Positions 1 through 9,272 of a stretch of DNA of 46,449 bases are shown in pieces. Position 1 is the first letter of the stretch. Each line of letters opens with the position of its first letter. The stretch spans positions 1 through 46,449 of the forward strand of contig NZ_AYOY01000149.1 of assembly GCF_000508185.1 (NCBI RefSeq), in the 5' to 3' direction. The DNA is from Sphingobium sp. C100. Its GTDB lineage: Bacteria; Pseudomonadota; Alphaproteobacteria; Sphingomonadales; Sphingomonadaceae. Both the position numbers and the translations under genes were made by a program. Below the pieces are notes generated by a model that was not told the DNA's origin, ran no database searches, and was given only the letters and a program-made list of their open reading frames with translations.

Positions 1-106
1 GGTGCGGCTGGCCCCCGCCAATCCCGCCTATGAACCGCAAGTCTATGACCCGCGTCAGGTTCGCATCCAGGGCAAGCTTGCCGGACTGCTGCGGCGCTAT
101 AATTAA
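1..106 (+). CDS. lexA: LexA repressor, C-terminal end (partial)
   Basis: Only the last 34 codons are present, reading from base 2 to a TAA at 104-106. The peptide begins [12 protein letters not shown] and ends [11 protein letters not shown]. This matches the end of the LexA S24-type autoprotease domain, where a valine-rich strand with 'PANP' is followed by 'VxGKLxGLLRRY' in sphingomonad LexA proteins. LexA represses SOS genes and cleaves itself when RecA filaments form; its catalytic Ser/Lys lie upstream of the window. The gene is convergent with comEC and the two stop codons overlap by four bases (103-106), leaving no room for a separate terminator. The lexA/comEC/gltX/gltA order supports the call. 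Confidence 0.8.
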   Translation, partial: VRLAPANPAYEPQVYDPRQVRIQGKLAGLLRRYN

Positions 107-2274
107 GGCGCTGATTGCGGGGACGTCGTCCGCTGCGTTCGGCGTTGCGGGCGGAAGATCCAGGGATGGGCGTCACCGGGTCGATGGACGGTGTGAACTT
201 CGCCATTTATCAAAGTGATGGATAATCCGCCTGTGCGCGCCAGCAGCCGGCGATCAACCTTGAGCCAGCGCGGGTGACACCAGCGCGGCAGCCCTCTGTC
301 GCTGATGATGATGTCCGCTGCCGCACAATCCCGTGCAAAGGCCTGCCGGCCGATCAGGACGTCACTGCGGGTGAAGAGCAACCGCCATGCCCGCCCGCCG
401 CGATCGGTCAGGCGAAGCGCGCAAAGGTCGGTGGAACAACGCGCCGTCGGCAACGTGGCGATTGCTGGCATGACGCCCTCATATCCCGCACTCTCCGAAA
501 ACGTGTCGCGCACATAATCCCCCGCCCGGTCACGCAGGATCGCCATGCCTTGTTCCATGCGCACCGCCACATGCCGCCCGTCTCCGGTCACCAATATGTC
601 CGGTGGCGCAGCCAGCAACACTGACACGACGCCCGAAACCACCGATATCAGGCCCAGCCAGCGCAATCGACTACGCCACAACAGGCACCATAGCAGCCCA
701 ATGACCACCATGGCGAACAGGGCATGGCTCATAGTCGGGGCCAGCAGCGTCGCCATCGGACTGGCGGCCACGCCATGGGCGATCGCCAGCAACAGGTTGA
801 GCGCCTGTTCGGTCAACCACCAAAGCGGCGCGCCCAGGCCGACCGTGTCGAGGAGCAGCGCCATCGCCTCCAGCGGCATAACGACGAAGGTCGTCAGCGG
901 AATCGCCAGCAGATTGGCGAAGGCGCCCAGCATACCGGCCTTGTGAAAGTGAAAGAGCGCAATGGGCATCAGGACCAGTTCGACGACGACACCTGTGGCT
1001 AGCGTAACCGCCAAACCTCTCGCGATCTTGCGCATTCGGCCTTCATCACGGGAGGCGGCAAAAGCGCGGAACCGCCGATGCTCGGCCAGCGCGACGATCG
1101 CCGTTACGGCCGCAAAACTCATCTGGAAACTTGGTCCCACCAGGGTTTCGGGCCAGAGGCAGAGGACGAGCAAGGCTCCGCTCGCCACCAACCGTAGCGT
1201 GATCGCGTCGCGCCCCATCGCCAGTCCGCCCAAAACCAAAAGGGCGGCGATGCACGATCGCACCGTGGGCACTTGCGCGCCCGTGAGCCAGGTATAGCCG
1301 ATTCCGATCAACGCCCCGCCTGTCGCCGCGATCAGCATCAACGGCCAGTCGAGAGCCGCGCGGCGGCTGAGCGCCATCACGCGCATCAGCAGGAAAATGA
1401 CGGCGCCGATCAGCGCGGTGACGTGCAGCCCGCTGATCGCAAGCAGATGGGCAAGGCCGCTGCGCCGCATCGCCTCGGCATCCTCTTCGGCGATAGCTCC
1501 CTGGTCGCCGGTCGCCAGCGCGGCGGCTATCCCCTCGGCCGGGCCGTCCACATGGTGCAGTATATGCGCAAACAGCCGGGCGCGCAGCGGCGGCGCCTGT
1601 GTCGATGCGCGCAACACCTCGATGGGACGCAAGGCCTTGCCCGTGGCGCCAATACCCTGAAAATAGGCGCTGGCCGCAAAATCATAGCCGCCAGGCATCG
1701 CCGGCGGCGCTGGAGGCATCAGGCGCGTGCGAAATCGAACCACTGCGCCCTTCCCCAGCCCCTCCGGCACATCGGGCGAGGCGATATTGACGCGCACGAC
1801 GCTGGGCAGGTTCGGCGCATCTATCGGCCGCAGCATCGCCCGTACCATGGCCTGAGCAGGCACAGGGCGCACCGACACGACTTCGGCCGTGACTTGCGTG
1901 AAGGTCGCACGCGACAAGGGAGCCTCGCCAACCAGCGTCGCCTTCCCCCAGACCAACAGGCATCCCATCGCCGCCAGCAGCCCGCCCGCGACCAACAGGC
2001 GCCGCAACCGTCCGCCCAGCGGCAGCATGGCGCCCAGACATGCCGTCGCCAACGCCCCACAACAGAAGGCCAGCCACTGCGCCGCGTCCGGCAGCAGGAA
2101 CCAGGCCGCAATGCCGGTCGCAAGCCCCACCGGCACCCAAAGTGCGAGTTGTTCTCGCTCCAGTTCCAGCCAGGCTTCGATTGCCGCGAAGCTTCGGCTG
2201 ACGAACGACGCCGCCCTCCCTCCAAGGGAGGTTTGTCGTGGCTCAAAAGCCATGCTAGGGGGCGTCGAATTCAT
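103..2274 (-). CDS. comEC: ComEC/Rec2-type DNA-uptake channel protein
   Basis: This 723-residue polytopic membrane protein has an N-terminal DUF4131-like part with several hydrophobic helices. The ComEC/Rec2 competence core follows, with the signature stretch [18 protein letters not shown] around residue 270. ComEC forms the inner-membrane channel that imports single-stranded DNA during transformation. The soluble C-terminal part (after about residue 555) corresponds in position to the metallo-beta-lactamase-like domain, but I see no HxHxDH metal motif, so that domain looks degenerate or reduced. The start is uncertain. ATG at 2274 gives the longest form, but it leaves only about 15-30 bases to divergent gltX, and the next ATG at 2253 is equally plausible. 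A hairpin (CCTCCC-TCCAA-GGGAGG, about 2215-2231) lies inside the first codons. Confidence 0.88.
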   Translation of the reverse strand: MNSTPPSMAFEPRQTSLGGRAASFVSRSFAAIEAWLELEREQLALWVPVGLATGIAAWFLLPDAAQWLAFCCGALATACLGAMLPLGGRLRRLLVAGGLLAAMGCLLVWGKATLVGEAPLSRATFTQVTAEVVSVRPVPAQAMVRAMLRPIDAPNLPSVVRVNIASPDVPEGLGKGAVVRFRTRLMPPAPPAMPGGYDFAASAYFQGIGATGKALRPIEVLRASTQAPPLRARLFAHILHHVDGPAEGIAAALATGDQGAIAEEDAEAMRRSGLAHLLAISGLHVTALIGAVIFLLMRVMALSRRAALDWPLMLIAATGGALIGIGYTWLTGAQVPTVRSCIAALLVLGGLAMGRDAITLRLVASGALLVLCLWPETLVGPSFQMSFAAVTAIVALAEHRRFRAFAASRDEGRMRKIARGLAVTLATGVVVELVLMPIALFHFHKAGMLGAFANLLAIPLTTFVVMPLEAMALLLDTVGLGAPLWWLTEQALNLLLAIAHGVAASPMATLLAPTMSHALFAMVVIGLLWCLLWRSRLRWLGLISVVSGVVSVLLAAPPDILVTGDGRHVAVRMEQGMAILRDRAGDYVRDTFSESAGYEGVMPAIATLPTARCSTDLCALRLTDRGGRAWRLLFTRSDVLIGRQAFARDCAAADIIISDRGLPRWCHPRWLKVDRRLLARTGGLSITLINGEVHTVHRPGDAHPWIFRPQRRTQRTTSPQSAP

Positions 2275-2301
2275 GGATCAGCAAGGCGAATGTCAAAGAA
2301 T

Positions 2302-3744
2302 ATGACGGCTAGTGCAACGGGAAAAAATAAACAGGTGGTGACCCGTTTCGCCCCGTCACCCACGGGGTTCCTGCATATTGGCGGCGCCCGCACCGCCCTC
2401 TTCAACTGGCTGTTCGCGCGCCATCATGGCGGTAAATTCCTGCTGCGGGTCGAGGATACCGACCGCACGCGCTCGACCGATGCTGCGGTCGATGCGATCT
2501 TCGATGGCCTGGAATGGCTCGGACTCGCGGGTGACGAGCCTGCCGTCTTTCAGTTCGCGCGCGCGGCCCGTCATGCCGAAGTGGCGAACCATCTGCTGTC
2601 GGCCGGCCATGCCTATCGTTGCTATGCCACGCCGGAGGAACTGGCCGAACTGCGCGAGCAGCAGCGCGCCGCAAAGCAGCCGATGCGCTATGACGGCCGC
2701 TGGCGCGACCGTTCGCCCGACGAAGCGCCCCAAGGTGCGCCCTTCGTCATTCGCCTGAAGGCTCCGCGTGAGGGCGAGACGGTGATCGAGGACGCGGTGC
2801 AAGGTCGCGTCGTCGTGCAGAATGCCGAATTGGACGACATGATCCTGCTGCGGTCCGACGGCACGCCCACCTACATGCTGGCGGTTGTCGTTGACGATCA
2901 CGACATGGGCGTCACTCATGTCATTCGCGGCGACGATCATCTCAATAACGCCTTCCGTCAGTTGGGCATCATGCGGGCCATGAACTGGGAAGAACCGGTT
3001 TATGCCCATATCCCGCTGATCCACGGATCGGACGGAGCGAAGCTGTCAAAACGTCACGGCGCGCTGGGCGTCGACGCCTATCGCGATGAAATGGGGATGC
3101 TGCCAGAGGCCGTTCTCAACTATCTGTTGCGCCTGGGCTGGGGCCATGGCGATGAGGAAATCATCTCGATCGCTCGCGCCATCGAACTGTTCGATATCGA
3201 TGGCGTCGGCCGCTCGCCTTCTCGTTTCGACATCAAGAAGCTGGAAAATCTGAACGGCCATTATCTGCGCGAAGCCGACGACTCGCGGCTCGCGCAACTG
3301 GTCGCGCCGCGGGTTGCAGAACGGCTTGGAAAGCTTTTGCCGGACACCGGGTTGGACATTTTGACCCAGGCCATGGCTTCGCTCAAACCACGGGCCAAAA
3401 CCCTAAATGAAATTGCGGAAGGGGCCGAGTTTCTGTTCAAAACTTGTCCGCTCGATTTTGACGAAAAGGCCTCCGCTCTGCTAGATGATGCCGCGCGCGC
3501 GCTGCTGACCAAGACAGCCGACGCTCTCCTGACTGTCCAGACCTGGACGGTCGAAGCGATCGAAGAAGTGATACGCCGCGTGGCAGAGGATGCTGGACTG
3601 GGCCTCGGCAAAGTCGCGCAACCGCTTCGCGCGGCGCTTACCGGTCGCACGGTTTCGCCGGGTATTTTCGATGTCCTCTTCCTGCTGGGGAAAGAGGAGA
3701 GCTTGGAACGACTGACCGGGGCAGGGCACGCTACGGCCGGTTGA
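2302..3744 (+). CDS. gltX: Glutamate--tRNA ligase
   Basis: The protein is a class I aminoacyl-tRNA synthetase of 480 residues, normal for GltX. It charges tRNA-Glu, and in many alphaproteobacteria a GltX paralogue also supplies Glu-tRNA-Gln for the amidotransferase route. The HIGH-type motif is HIGG at residues 25-28, within [16 protein letters not shown]. The KMSKS-type motif is KLSKR at 247-251. EDTDRTRS (51-58) is also typical. The C-terminal half is the helical anticodon-binding region. Two in-frame ATGs exist, at 2290 and 2302. I use 2302 because it gives the usual short N-terminal arm; neither has a clear Shine-Dalgarno sequence. It reads in the same direction as gltA, 20 bases upstream of it. 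Confidence 0.96.
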   Translation: MTASATGKNKQVVTRFAPSPTGFLHIGGARTALFNWLFARHHGGKFLLRVEDTDRTRSTDAAVDAIFDGLEWLGLAGDEPAVFQFARAARHAEVANHLLSAGHAYRCYATPEELAELREQQRAAKQPMRYDGRWRDRSPDEAPQGAPFVIRLKAPREGETVIEDAVQGRVVVQNAELDDMILLRSDGTPTYMLAVVVDDHDMGVTHVIRGDDHLNNAFRQLGIMRAMNWEEPVYAHIPLIHGSDGAKLSKRHGALGVDAYRDEMGMLPEAVLNYLLRLGWGHGDEEIISIARAIELFDIDGVGRSPSRFDIKKLENLNGHYLREADDSRLAQLVAPRVAERLGKLLPDTGLDILTQAMASLKPRAKTLNEIAEGAEFLFKTCPLDFDEKASALLDDAARALLTKTADALLTVQTWTVEAIEEVIRRVAEDAGLGLGKVAQPLRAALTGRTVSPGIFDVLFLLGKEESLERLTGAGHATAG

Positions 3745-3764
3745 TGGCAATCAAGGAGAAAAAC

Positions 3765-5051
3765 ATGTCGGATAATAATGCCACGTTGACCATCGCGGGA
3801 GACACCAAGGACTATGCCATCATGGATGGCACGGTCGGGCCGCAGGTCATCGATGTTCGCAAGCTCTACGCCAATACCGGCATGTTCACTTATGATCCGG
3901 GCTTCACATCGACCGCGAGTTGTGATTCCGGTCTCACCTATATCGACGGTGATGAAGGCGTGCTGCTGCATCGCGGCTATCCGATCGGCCAGTTGGCCGA
4001 ACAGTCGAACTTCATGGAAGTCAGCTATCTGCTGCTGAACGGCGAACTGCCTTCGGCGCAGGAACTGGACGAGTTCACCCGCACCATCACGCGCCACACC
4101 ATGGTGCACGAGCAACTGACCACCTTCTATCGCGGCTTCCGTCGCGATGCGCACCCGATGGCTATCATGTGCGGCGTCGTGGGCGCACTGTCGGCTTTCT
4201 ATCATGACTCGACCGACATCAACGATCCGTTGCAGCGGAAGATTGCCAGCCACCGCCTGATCGCCAAAATGCCGACGATCGCCGCGATGGCTTATAAATA
4301 TTCGGTAGGCCAGCCCTTCGTCTATCCGCGCAACGACCTGAGCTACACCGCCAATTTCCTGCGCATGACTTTCTCGGTGCCGGCTGAGGACTATATTCCT
4401 GATCCGGTGATCGTGGATGCGATGGACAAGATTTTCATCCTCCATGCCGACCATGAGCAGAACGCTTCGACATCGACCGTGCGCCTTGCCGGTTCGTCTG
4501 GCGCCAACCCCTTCGCCTGCATCGCCGCGGGCATTGCCTGCCTCTGGGGTCCGGCACATGGCGGCGCGAACGAAGCTGCGCTCAACATGCTGCGCGAAAT
4601 CGGCACTGTCGATCGAATCCCGGAATATATCGCCCGCGCCAAGAACAAGGACGATCCGTTCCGCCTGATGGGCTTTGGTCATCGCGTCTACAAAAATTAC
4701 GATCCGCGCGCGACCGTGATGCAGAAGACTGCGAAGGACGTGCTGGCCAAGCTGGGCGTCAATGATCCCGTCTTCGACGTCGCCAAGGAACTGGAGCAGA
4801 TCGCGCTCAACGATCCTTATTTCATCGAAAAGAAGCTCTATCCGAATGTCGACTTCTATTCGGGCGTGATCCTTTCGGCGATCGGTTTCCCGACCGAGAT
4901 GTTCACCGTGCTCTTCGCCCTCGCCCGCACGGTCGGCTGGGTCGCACAGTGGAACGAAATGATTTCTGACCCCGCGCAGAAGATTGGCCGCCCGCGCCAG
5001 CTCTACACCGGCCCGACCGAGCGCGACTATGTGCCCGTTGAGCAGCGTTAA
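3765..5051 (+). CDS. gltA: Citrate synthase (type II)
   Basis: Condenses oxaloacetate with acetyl-CoA to citrate, the entry step of the TCA cycle. The 428-residue length fits the hexameric, NADH-sensitive type II enzymes. Recognisable active-site segments are [23 protein letters not shown] and PNVDFYSGV, the last holding the catalytic Asp. The start at 3765 is supported by AAGGAG at 3753-3758; an in-frame TTG further upstream would overlap gltX and is less likely. The gene ends at a strong hairpin terminator. Confidence 0.98.
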   Translation: MSDNNATLTIAGDTKDYAIMDGTVGPQVIDVRKLYANTGMFTYDPGFTSTASCDSGLTYIDGDEGVLLHRGYPIGQLAEQSNFMEVSYLLLNGELPSAQELDEFTRTITRHTMVHEQLTTFYRGFRRDAHPMAIMCGVVGALSAFYHDSTDINDPLQRKIASHRLIAKMPTIAAMAYKYSVGQPFVYPRNDLSYTANFLRMTFSVPAEDYIPDPVIVDAMDKIFILHADHEQNASTSTVRLAGSSGANPFACIAAGIACLWGPAHGGANEAALNMLREIGTVDRIPEYIARAKNKDDPFRLMGFGHRVYKNYDPRATVMQKTAKDVLAKLGVNDPVFDVAKELEQIALNDPYFIEKKLYPNVDFYSGVILSAIGFPTEMFTVLFALARTVGWVAQWNEMISDPAQKIGRPRQLYTGPTERDYVPVEQR

Positions 5052-5079
5052 TTCGCGCTAAAACTTTGAAAAGCAGGAG

Positions 5080-5109
5080 CGGCGCCCCTATCGGGCGCCG
5101 TCTTCTTTT
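5080..5109 (+). terminator. Intrinsic terminator after gltA (probably bidirectional)
   Basis: A perfect 8-bp stem, CGGCGCCC (5080-5087) with GGGCGCCG (5093-5100), has a 5-base loop and is followed by TCTTCTTTT. On the opposite strand the stem is followed by a short T-rich end (from AAAAGCAGG at 5069-5077), so it can also serve the convergent kinase-like gene ending at 5141. Confidence 0.85.
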
Positions 5110-5140
5110 CAAGCTCGGTCAGCGAGCCGGTCGACGAAAA

Positions 5141-6520
5141 TCACACAGAGCCGGGCAATGTCAGGATGAAGCGCGCGCCTTCGCCCGGAGCGCCGCCAAT
5201 GTCGATGTCGCCGCCCATTGCGCGGGCGAGGCGTCGGGAAATATAGAGGCCCAGGCCGCTGCCACCTGCATCGTCCCGACCCAATCGCTCGAATTTTTCG
5301 AAGATACGTTCCCGATCTGCGGTTGCCACGCCCGCCCCCTGGTCGATCACCATGATCCGCGCTTCCCCGCGCGCTTGCTCGGTGACGATATGAACGGCGC
5401 TGCCTTCGGGCGAATATCTTATGGCATTGCCGACCAGATTGACGAGAATCTGAAGGACGCGGCGAAATTCTCCTGTGGCCAGGACGCTCGCATCATCCGC
5501 CGGTGGTATGATGGCGATATGACGATCCAGCGCCTTGACGCCCAACAGACCTGCGGCGCGCCGGCCCAGATCGGCAAGGTCCACCTCCTCCGCCATCACG
5601 GTGAAATCCGGGCGGTCAATCGCCTGGAGGTCGGCGAGGTCATCGACCAGCGCCATCAGGTGACGTCCCGCCGATGCTATGTCCTGGGCATAGCCGGCAT
5701 AATCGGGGCGCAACGGCCCTTCCATCTGGGCGCTGATCGTGTCGGCATTGGCGATGATCCGCCCCAATGGCTGCCGCAGCGACCGGTCCAACCGTTTGCC
5801 GAACTCCGCCGGGTACAAGGTAACGGCGGTTTCCTTGGCAAGTGGAGAAAGGATCATATGATCGATCGGAAAGGCCGATCCCCGATAGCCGCTCAACTGA
5901 CCGGCAAGGTCGAACAACGGAAAGCCGGACAACCGGAACAAGCGCGCGGCATCGCGGGCCAAGGCCGCCGTCTGCCCGCGAAATGCGCGCCGTTGCGCCA
6001 GTCCGCGAAGCATCGGCATGTCGCCTTCGTCATCGGATCGCAGCTCGAAATAGGCCGAAAAGCGGGTGCCGGGCACTGGCGGCACCGTGGGCAACATGCC
6101 TTGCCGATCATTACCGGCCACCGCCAGCTCGAACCGCATGTCGGTGTCGATCTGCCAGGTCCAGCCCTCCGCCAGCGCGGCAATGTCCGTTTCCCGCGCA
6201 TGAACCTCGGTCGGGTCGGCTGTTGCAGGACGCTCGTGCCAGTCGATGATCGACAGGCTAACGCCACCGGCGTCCGGCCGCGCGCGGACCCACATGTCGA
6301 CATGCCCCCGTTCCGCCGCAGCCACGACAGGCCGCGACACGGTCACGCCCAGCCGCTGCGTCAGCCGCACGATCGCCGCGAGTTGAGGAATGGCGAAAAA
6401 TGTCCCGAGATCTCCGCCGGCTTCCCGCTGCAAAGCAAGGACCGGCGCGTCCGCGCTGAGCAAGCGTCCCTCGGCAGAAAGCGATGCGCGAATGATCGCC
6501 GGGTGGGCTGGCATGTTCAT
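5141..6520 (-). CDS. PAS-PAS histidine-kinase-like protein lacking the phospho-acceptor His
   Basis: The protein has 459 residues and no membrane segment. Two PAS-like regions come first (roughly 15-110 and 115-235); the second ends in the alphaproteobacterial pattern LSGFPLFD...GYRG. A helical dimerisation region (about 236-305) and a complete HATPase_c domain follow: N box NLVGNAIRYS (361-370), G1 DQGAGV (393-398), F box FEKF (407-410) and G2 GGSGLGL (419-425). At the H-box the sequence reads LDRSLRQPLGRI, where histidine kinases have (S)HELRTPL; Arg246 replaces the phosphorylated His. By family knowledge it should bind ATP but not autophosphorylate conventionally, like DivL, which has Tyr at this site. 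The start is chosen because ATG overlaps the TGA of the upstream gene (ATGA, 6517-6520), implying translational coupling. Confidence 0.85.
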   Translation of the reverse strand: MNMPAHPAIIRASLSAEGRLLSADAPVLALQREAGGDLGTFFAIPQLAAIVRLTQRLGVTVSRPVVAAAERGHVDMWVRARPDAGGVSLSIIDWHERPATADPTEVHARETDIAALAEGWTWQIDTDMRFELAVAGNDRQGMLPTVPPVPGTRFSAYFELRSDDEGDMPMLRGLAQRRAFRGQTAALARDAARLFRLSGFPLFDLAGQLSGYRGSAFPIDHMILSPLAKETAVTLYPAEFGKRLDRSLRQPLGRIIANADTISAQMEGPLRPDYAGYAQDIASAGRHLMALVDDLADLQAIDRPDFTVMAEEVDLADLGRRAAGLLGVKALDRHIAIIPPADDASVLATGEFRRVLQILVNLVGNAIRYSPEGSAVHIVTEQARGEARIMVIDQGAGVATADRERIFEKFERLGRDDAGGSGLGLYISRRLARAMGGDIDIGGAPGEGARFILTLPGSV

Positions 6521-7608
6521 GCGGCCATTGCGCCCAGCAAATGCCCCAGCTTGGCGCGCAGCGACGCCGGCGTCCGCAGTGCAGCGACGCCGGCATGCGC
6601 GTCCTGTTCGCTCAATGCCTGATACTCCGCCGCCGCAGCTACCAGGGCAACGTCGGTCAATTCGGGACGCCCGGGACGCAGCGCCAGCAGGAGATGGCGA
6701 TAATCGGCGTCCGACCCGCCAAGAGCGCGGCACAACATGGCCAGCGGCGGCAAAGGCCCGGTCACGAGGATATCGACCACCTGCGTGATCTCCATCCGCA
6801 GCCTGTTTGCGGCCAGTCCTGCGAACAGCAGGAAACGGCGTCCGCTCAGCGCTGTGTCCAGCAGCGTCGTCTCAGCAGACTGTTCCCCCAATTGTCTGAC
6901 CAACCGATCGGCTTCCATCAACGGGCTCATGCTTTCGTCATGGTCGGCAAGCATGGCCCAGCCGGCGCGTTCGAACCCGGCCAGAAGCCGATCGCCGCCT
7001 TCGGATGCGTTGCGTCTCGCAACAGCAGCGAGACAAGCCACGACCGCCCACATCAGTTCGGCAAAATGTTCAGCCGGGAGATCAGGTCGCATCGGCTGAT
7101 TCTCGCCACCCAAGCTCATCCATCGCCCTTCCGCCAAGGCAAGGGCGGCAAGCCCATCGGCCAGTGCGGGATCTGTTTCCGGCAAGGCTGCGTCTTCGCA
7201 CTCTTGTGCCGCCGCGTCGACGGCGCCCCCATATCGCAGCATCAGGCTGACCCCAGCGCGCATCCGCATATGGGCAAGCAAAGGAGGGCCGAGCAACGTA
7301 GGCTGGTCGCAAATCATCCGCCAGCACAGAAGGTCTGGCCAGGACTCGAGCGCGGATGAGACTTCGGGAATATGATCGACCAGCACGCGCAATCCGGTCT
7401 CGATCGCGGCTACACATCCCCCCAGATGCCGACGGGTTTCCGCGATCAACGCGTCATGCGGCGATTGATGGCGCGGAAAAAAATACGCCAGATCGATGGC
7501 ATGACCGACCGGCACGGCAGACATGCCCGCCATGACGCGCGTCATTGGCCAGCTGTCCGCCATTGTCGATCCGGCAAGGGACGAAAAGGCACTCATGCAT
7601 TGCAGCAT
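6517..7608 (-). CDS. DUF2336-like protein
   Basis: This 363-residue, Ala/Leu-rich, helical, apparently soluble protein has no signal peptide or clear membrane segment. The early segment HDALIAETRRHLGGCVAAIE and the late 'LRPGRPELTDVALVAAAAEYQAL' resemble alphaproteobacterial DUF2336 proteins, a family of unknown function. I assign it only tentatively and see no catalytic motif. The in-frame ATG at 7596 is an equally good start; neither has a strong ribosome site. Its stop overlaps the start of the PAS-kinase-like gene (ATGA), so the two are probably made in fixed ratio and may act together. It follows the membrane protein gene by about 40 bases. Confidence 0.6.
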   Translation of the reverse strand: MLQCMSAFSSLAGSTMADSWPMTRVMAGMSAVPVGHAIDLAYFFPRHQSPHDALIAETRRHLGGCVAAIETGLRVLVDHIPEVSSALESWPDLLCWRMICDQPTLLGPPLLAHMRMRAGVSLMLRYGGAVDAAAQECEDAALPETDPALADGLAALALAEGRWMSLGGENQPMRPDLPAEHFAELMWAVVACLAAVARRNASEGGDRLLAGFERAGWAMLADHDESMSPLMEADRLVRQLGEQSAETTLLDTALSGRRFLLFAGLAANRLRMEITQVVDILVTGPLPPLAMLCRALGGSDADYRHLLLALRPGRPELTDVALVAAAAEYQALSEQDAHAGVAALRTPASLRAKLGHLLGAMAA

Positions 7609-7650
7609 AGCTGCACGTCGTTAAAATGCACTAAACCGTGCGGACGAAAA

Positions 7651-8817
7651 TCAGGCGCGCGGGCGCAACACCACCGCCCCTGTAGAGGCGATCGCAGCCA
7701 GGATCGCCACCCGATATCCCTCCGCCAGAAAGCCGAACAAACCGGCGATGATGAGCAGCACCAATGTCGTGCCCGGCGTCATGATCATCCAGGGCGATGC
7801 ACCACCGTTTCGCCGCCAGCGATCGGCCACCATCAATACCGCTGACAATAGAGCCAGATCCACGGACATGGTGCTGCCGCCAGCCAGCGCCACCCCCACC
7901 AATGCAAGTCCCGGGGCGACAAATGCGGTCCCACCCAGAGGCAGTTGCCGCAGCGCGAGTTCATCCAGCCGATCGGCGGTTTCGGCCAGCAACAGCGCAA
8001 CCAGTAGCAGACAAAAACCAGCCAGCGCCCACGATAATTCGAGCGGCACCAGCGCGATCGCCGCCAGCACCATTGCGCCGATCCGGACTTGCATCGCCGG
8101 CACCTGCATCCGCATCAGCACGGACCCCATGAATCGCGCGAGCGGAACGAAAAGATAATGTTCGATGCCGCCCCGCATAGGCGCACGTCCGGCGCTCGCC
8201 GATGTGACGGCTTGCGCCACCAAATCGGCCTGCTGCTGGCTTTCCACCAAAGCCGCGCGTCCTTCGAGCAGGTCGGATTCCAGCACGGTGATGCGCCGTG
8301 CGCCCTTTTGCACGGCAGCGCGCACCAATGTGAGCGCTAGGTCCCAGTCTCCGATCATATCGAGCGTGCCGAACAGCAGCGTCGGGCTGACACGCGCCAA
8401 CCCGACCCAACGCTGCCCGGCATCGATCCGTTCGAACGGCGCACTCGCCCGGCTGTCATCGGCTACGAGCAGCGCATCGCCTTCGGCGCCCGCCAGTCCG
8501 TCAATATGTCCCTGGCAGACGATCGCCCCGTCCGCGATCAGCAACGCGTCCATATCGCGCGGCGCATCACGAACCATCGAAATCATGTCACGAACCAGCG
8601 CAACGGCGACGCCATCAGCGCTCAGCCGATCGACGGCCTGCGACAAGGCGGGCGTTATCACGCTGACCATAATGAGGACACGATCGGCACCCGCGCGCAC
8701 TGCCTGCCGCGCCTGATATTCGACCAGCGTCTGTCCCGCAAAATGCAGGCAGGCCCGCAACCCTGCCGACGAATCGGCGGATGCGCGGCTGGCGCTCAGA
8801 ATTGCGGCAAAACTCAT
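7651..8817 (-). CDS. Membrane protein: decayed nucleotidyltransferase fused to a CDP-alcohol-phosphotransferase-like domain
   Basis: The 388-residue protein has two parts. Residues 1-210 look like a MobA/RfbA-type nucleotidyltransferase fold: AAILSASRAS at the start, then G(Q)TLVEYQARQAVRAGADRVLIMV, matching the 'ILAAGxGxR...LIxxxLxxLxxAGxxxIxVV' layout. The Gly-rich NTP loop is lost. Residues 215-388 hold five to six hydrophobic segments. Near the third is D282-R-L-D285-E-L-A-L-R290, which aligns with the CDP-alcohol phosphatidyltransferase motif DxxDGxxAR but has Glu for Gly and Leu for Ala, and no downstream GxxxDxxxD. The two-domain plan recalls bifunctional CTP:inositol-1-phosphate cytidylyltransferase/CDP-inositol transferases. 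I infer a pseudoenzyme or a strongly diverged lipid-headgroup enzyme. It sits between the Hpt-like and DUF2336-like genes. Confidence 0.6.
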   Translation of the reverse strand: MSFAAILSASRASADSSAGLRACLHFAGQTLVEYQARQAVRAGADRVLIMVSVITPALSQAVDRLSADGVAVALVRDMISMVRDAPRDMDALLIADGAIVCQGHIDGLAGAEGDALLVADDSRASAPFERIDAGQRWVGLARVSPTLLFGTLDMIGDWDLALTLVRAAVQKGARRITVLESDLLEGRAALVESQQQADLVAQAVTSASAGRAPMRGGIEHYLFVPLARFMGSVLMRMQVPAMQVRIGAMVLAAIALVPLELSWALAGFCLLLVALLLAETADRLDELALRQLPLGGTAFVAPGLALVGVALAGGSTMSVDLALLSAVLMVADRWRRNGGASPWMIMTPGTTLVLLIIAGLFGFLAEGYRVAILAAIASTGAVVLRPRA

Positions 8818-8889
8818 ATTGTTACGCTATCGATCCATTTATATCAGGCGACCTTTTCGCAAGGCCGACAGCAGGACGCAAGCCCGGCG

Positions 8890-9192
8890 TCAGCTCTGTT
8901 CCAGCGCAGCCAGCGCGGCCTGCAGGCGCCGCAGGATGCGCGGGTCTCCGGGCACGGCTTCCGCCGCTTCATCGGCCAGCGCGATCAGGGCGGTCAATCC
9001 AAAGCTGGCGGCAAGCCCCTTGAGCCGCCAGGCCGCCAGATGCCAGTTCGCATCGCAGCGGGCACGACCAAGCAGATCCACCTGCCGCGCCGCGCTTTCG
9101 AGAAAGGCCACGCGCAGATCGGCGATGAGCACATTGTCATCACCAACGGCAGCCGCGAGAGCTGCGTCCAAAGCGCCGGGATCATAAGACAT
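8890..9192 (-). CDS. Hpt-like four-helix protein with Trp at the phosphohistidine site
   Basis: A 100-residue all-helical protein. Its central segment, LAAWRLKGLAASFG (residues 52-65), matches the Hpt signature AHxLKGxAxxxG, including LKG and the trailing small residues and Gly. The histidine that accepts phosphate is Trp55. His51 lies one helical turn earlier and might substitute, but this is not the family's usual site. The start is the ATG at 9192; an in-frame TTG three codons upstream is possible. It is the first gene of the minus-strand cluster leading to the kinase-like protein and is divergent from the coiled-coil gene, with 80 bases between. Likely role (inference): a docking or scaffold module rather than a phosphotransfer intermediate. 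Confidence 0.7.
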   Translation of the reverse strand: MSYDPGALDAALAAAVGDDNVLIADLRVAFLESAARQVDLLGRARCDANWHLAAWRLKGLAASFGLTALIALADEAAEAVPGDPRILRRLQAALAALEQS

Positions 9193-9238
9193 GGCGACCA
9201 AAGCTATCTGGCTTGCGTTAAGTTTTGGTAACGAGGCA

Positions 9239-9255
9239 TTTTCCTACGCGGAAAA
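9239..9255. promoter_or_regulatory. Inverted repeat in the divergent promoter region
   Basis: TTTTCC-tacgc-GGAAAA forms a perfect 6-bp inverted repeat 18 bases upstream of the coiled-coil gene start and about 47 bases upstream of the Hpt-like gene. It lies where the core promoter or 5' leader of the rightward gene would be, so it could be an operator or a leader hairpin. No regulator can be named. Confidence 0.35.
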
Positions 9256-9272
9256 GATGCTAGGATAGGCAC

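Noticed and set aside
2215..2231. Hairpin CCTCCC-TCCAA-GGGAGG as a terminator or operator
   Set aside because: It lies in the first codons of comEC with no T-tract; it may be a dispersed sphingomonad repeat but a single copy cannot show that.
1273..2289. A long plus-strand open frame continuous with gltX
   Set aside because: It is antisense to comEC, Arg/Gln-rich and of shadow composition; only the gltX part from about 2302 has conserved motifs.
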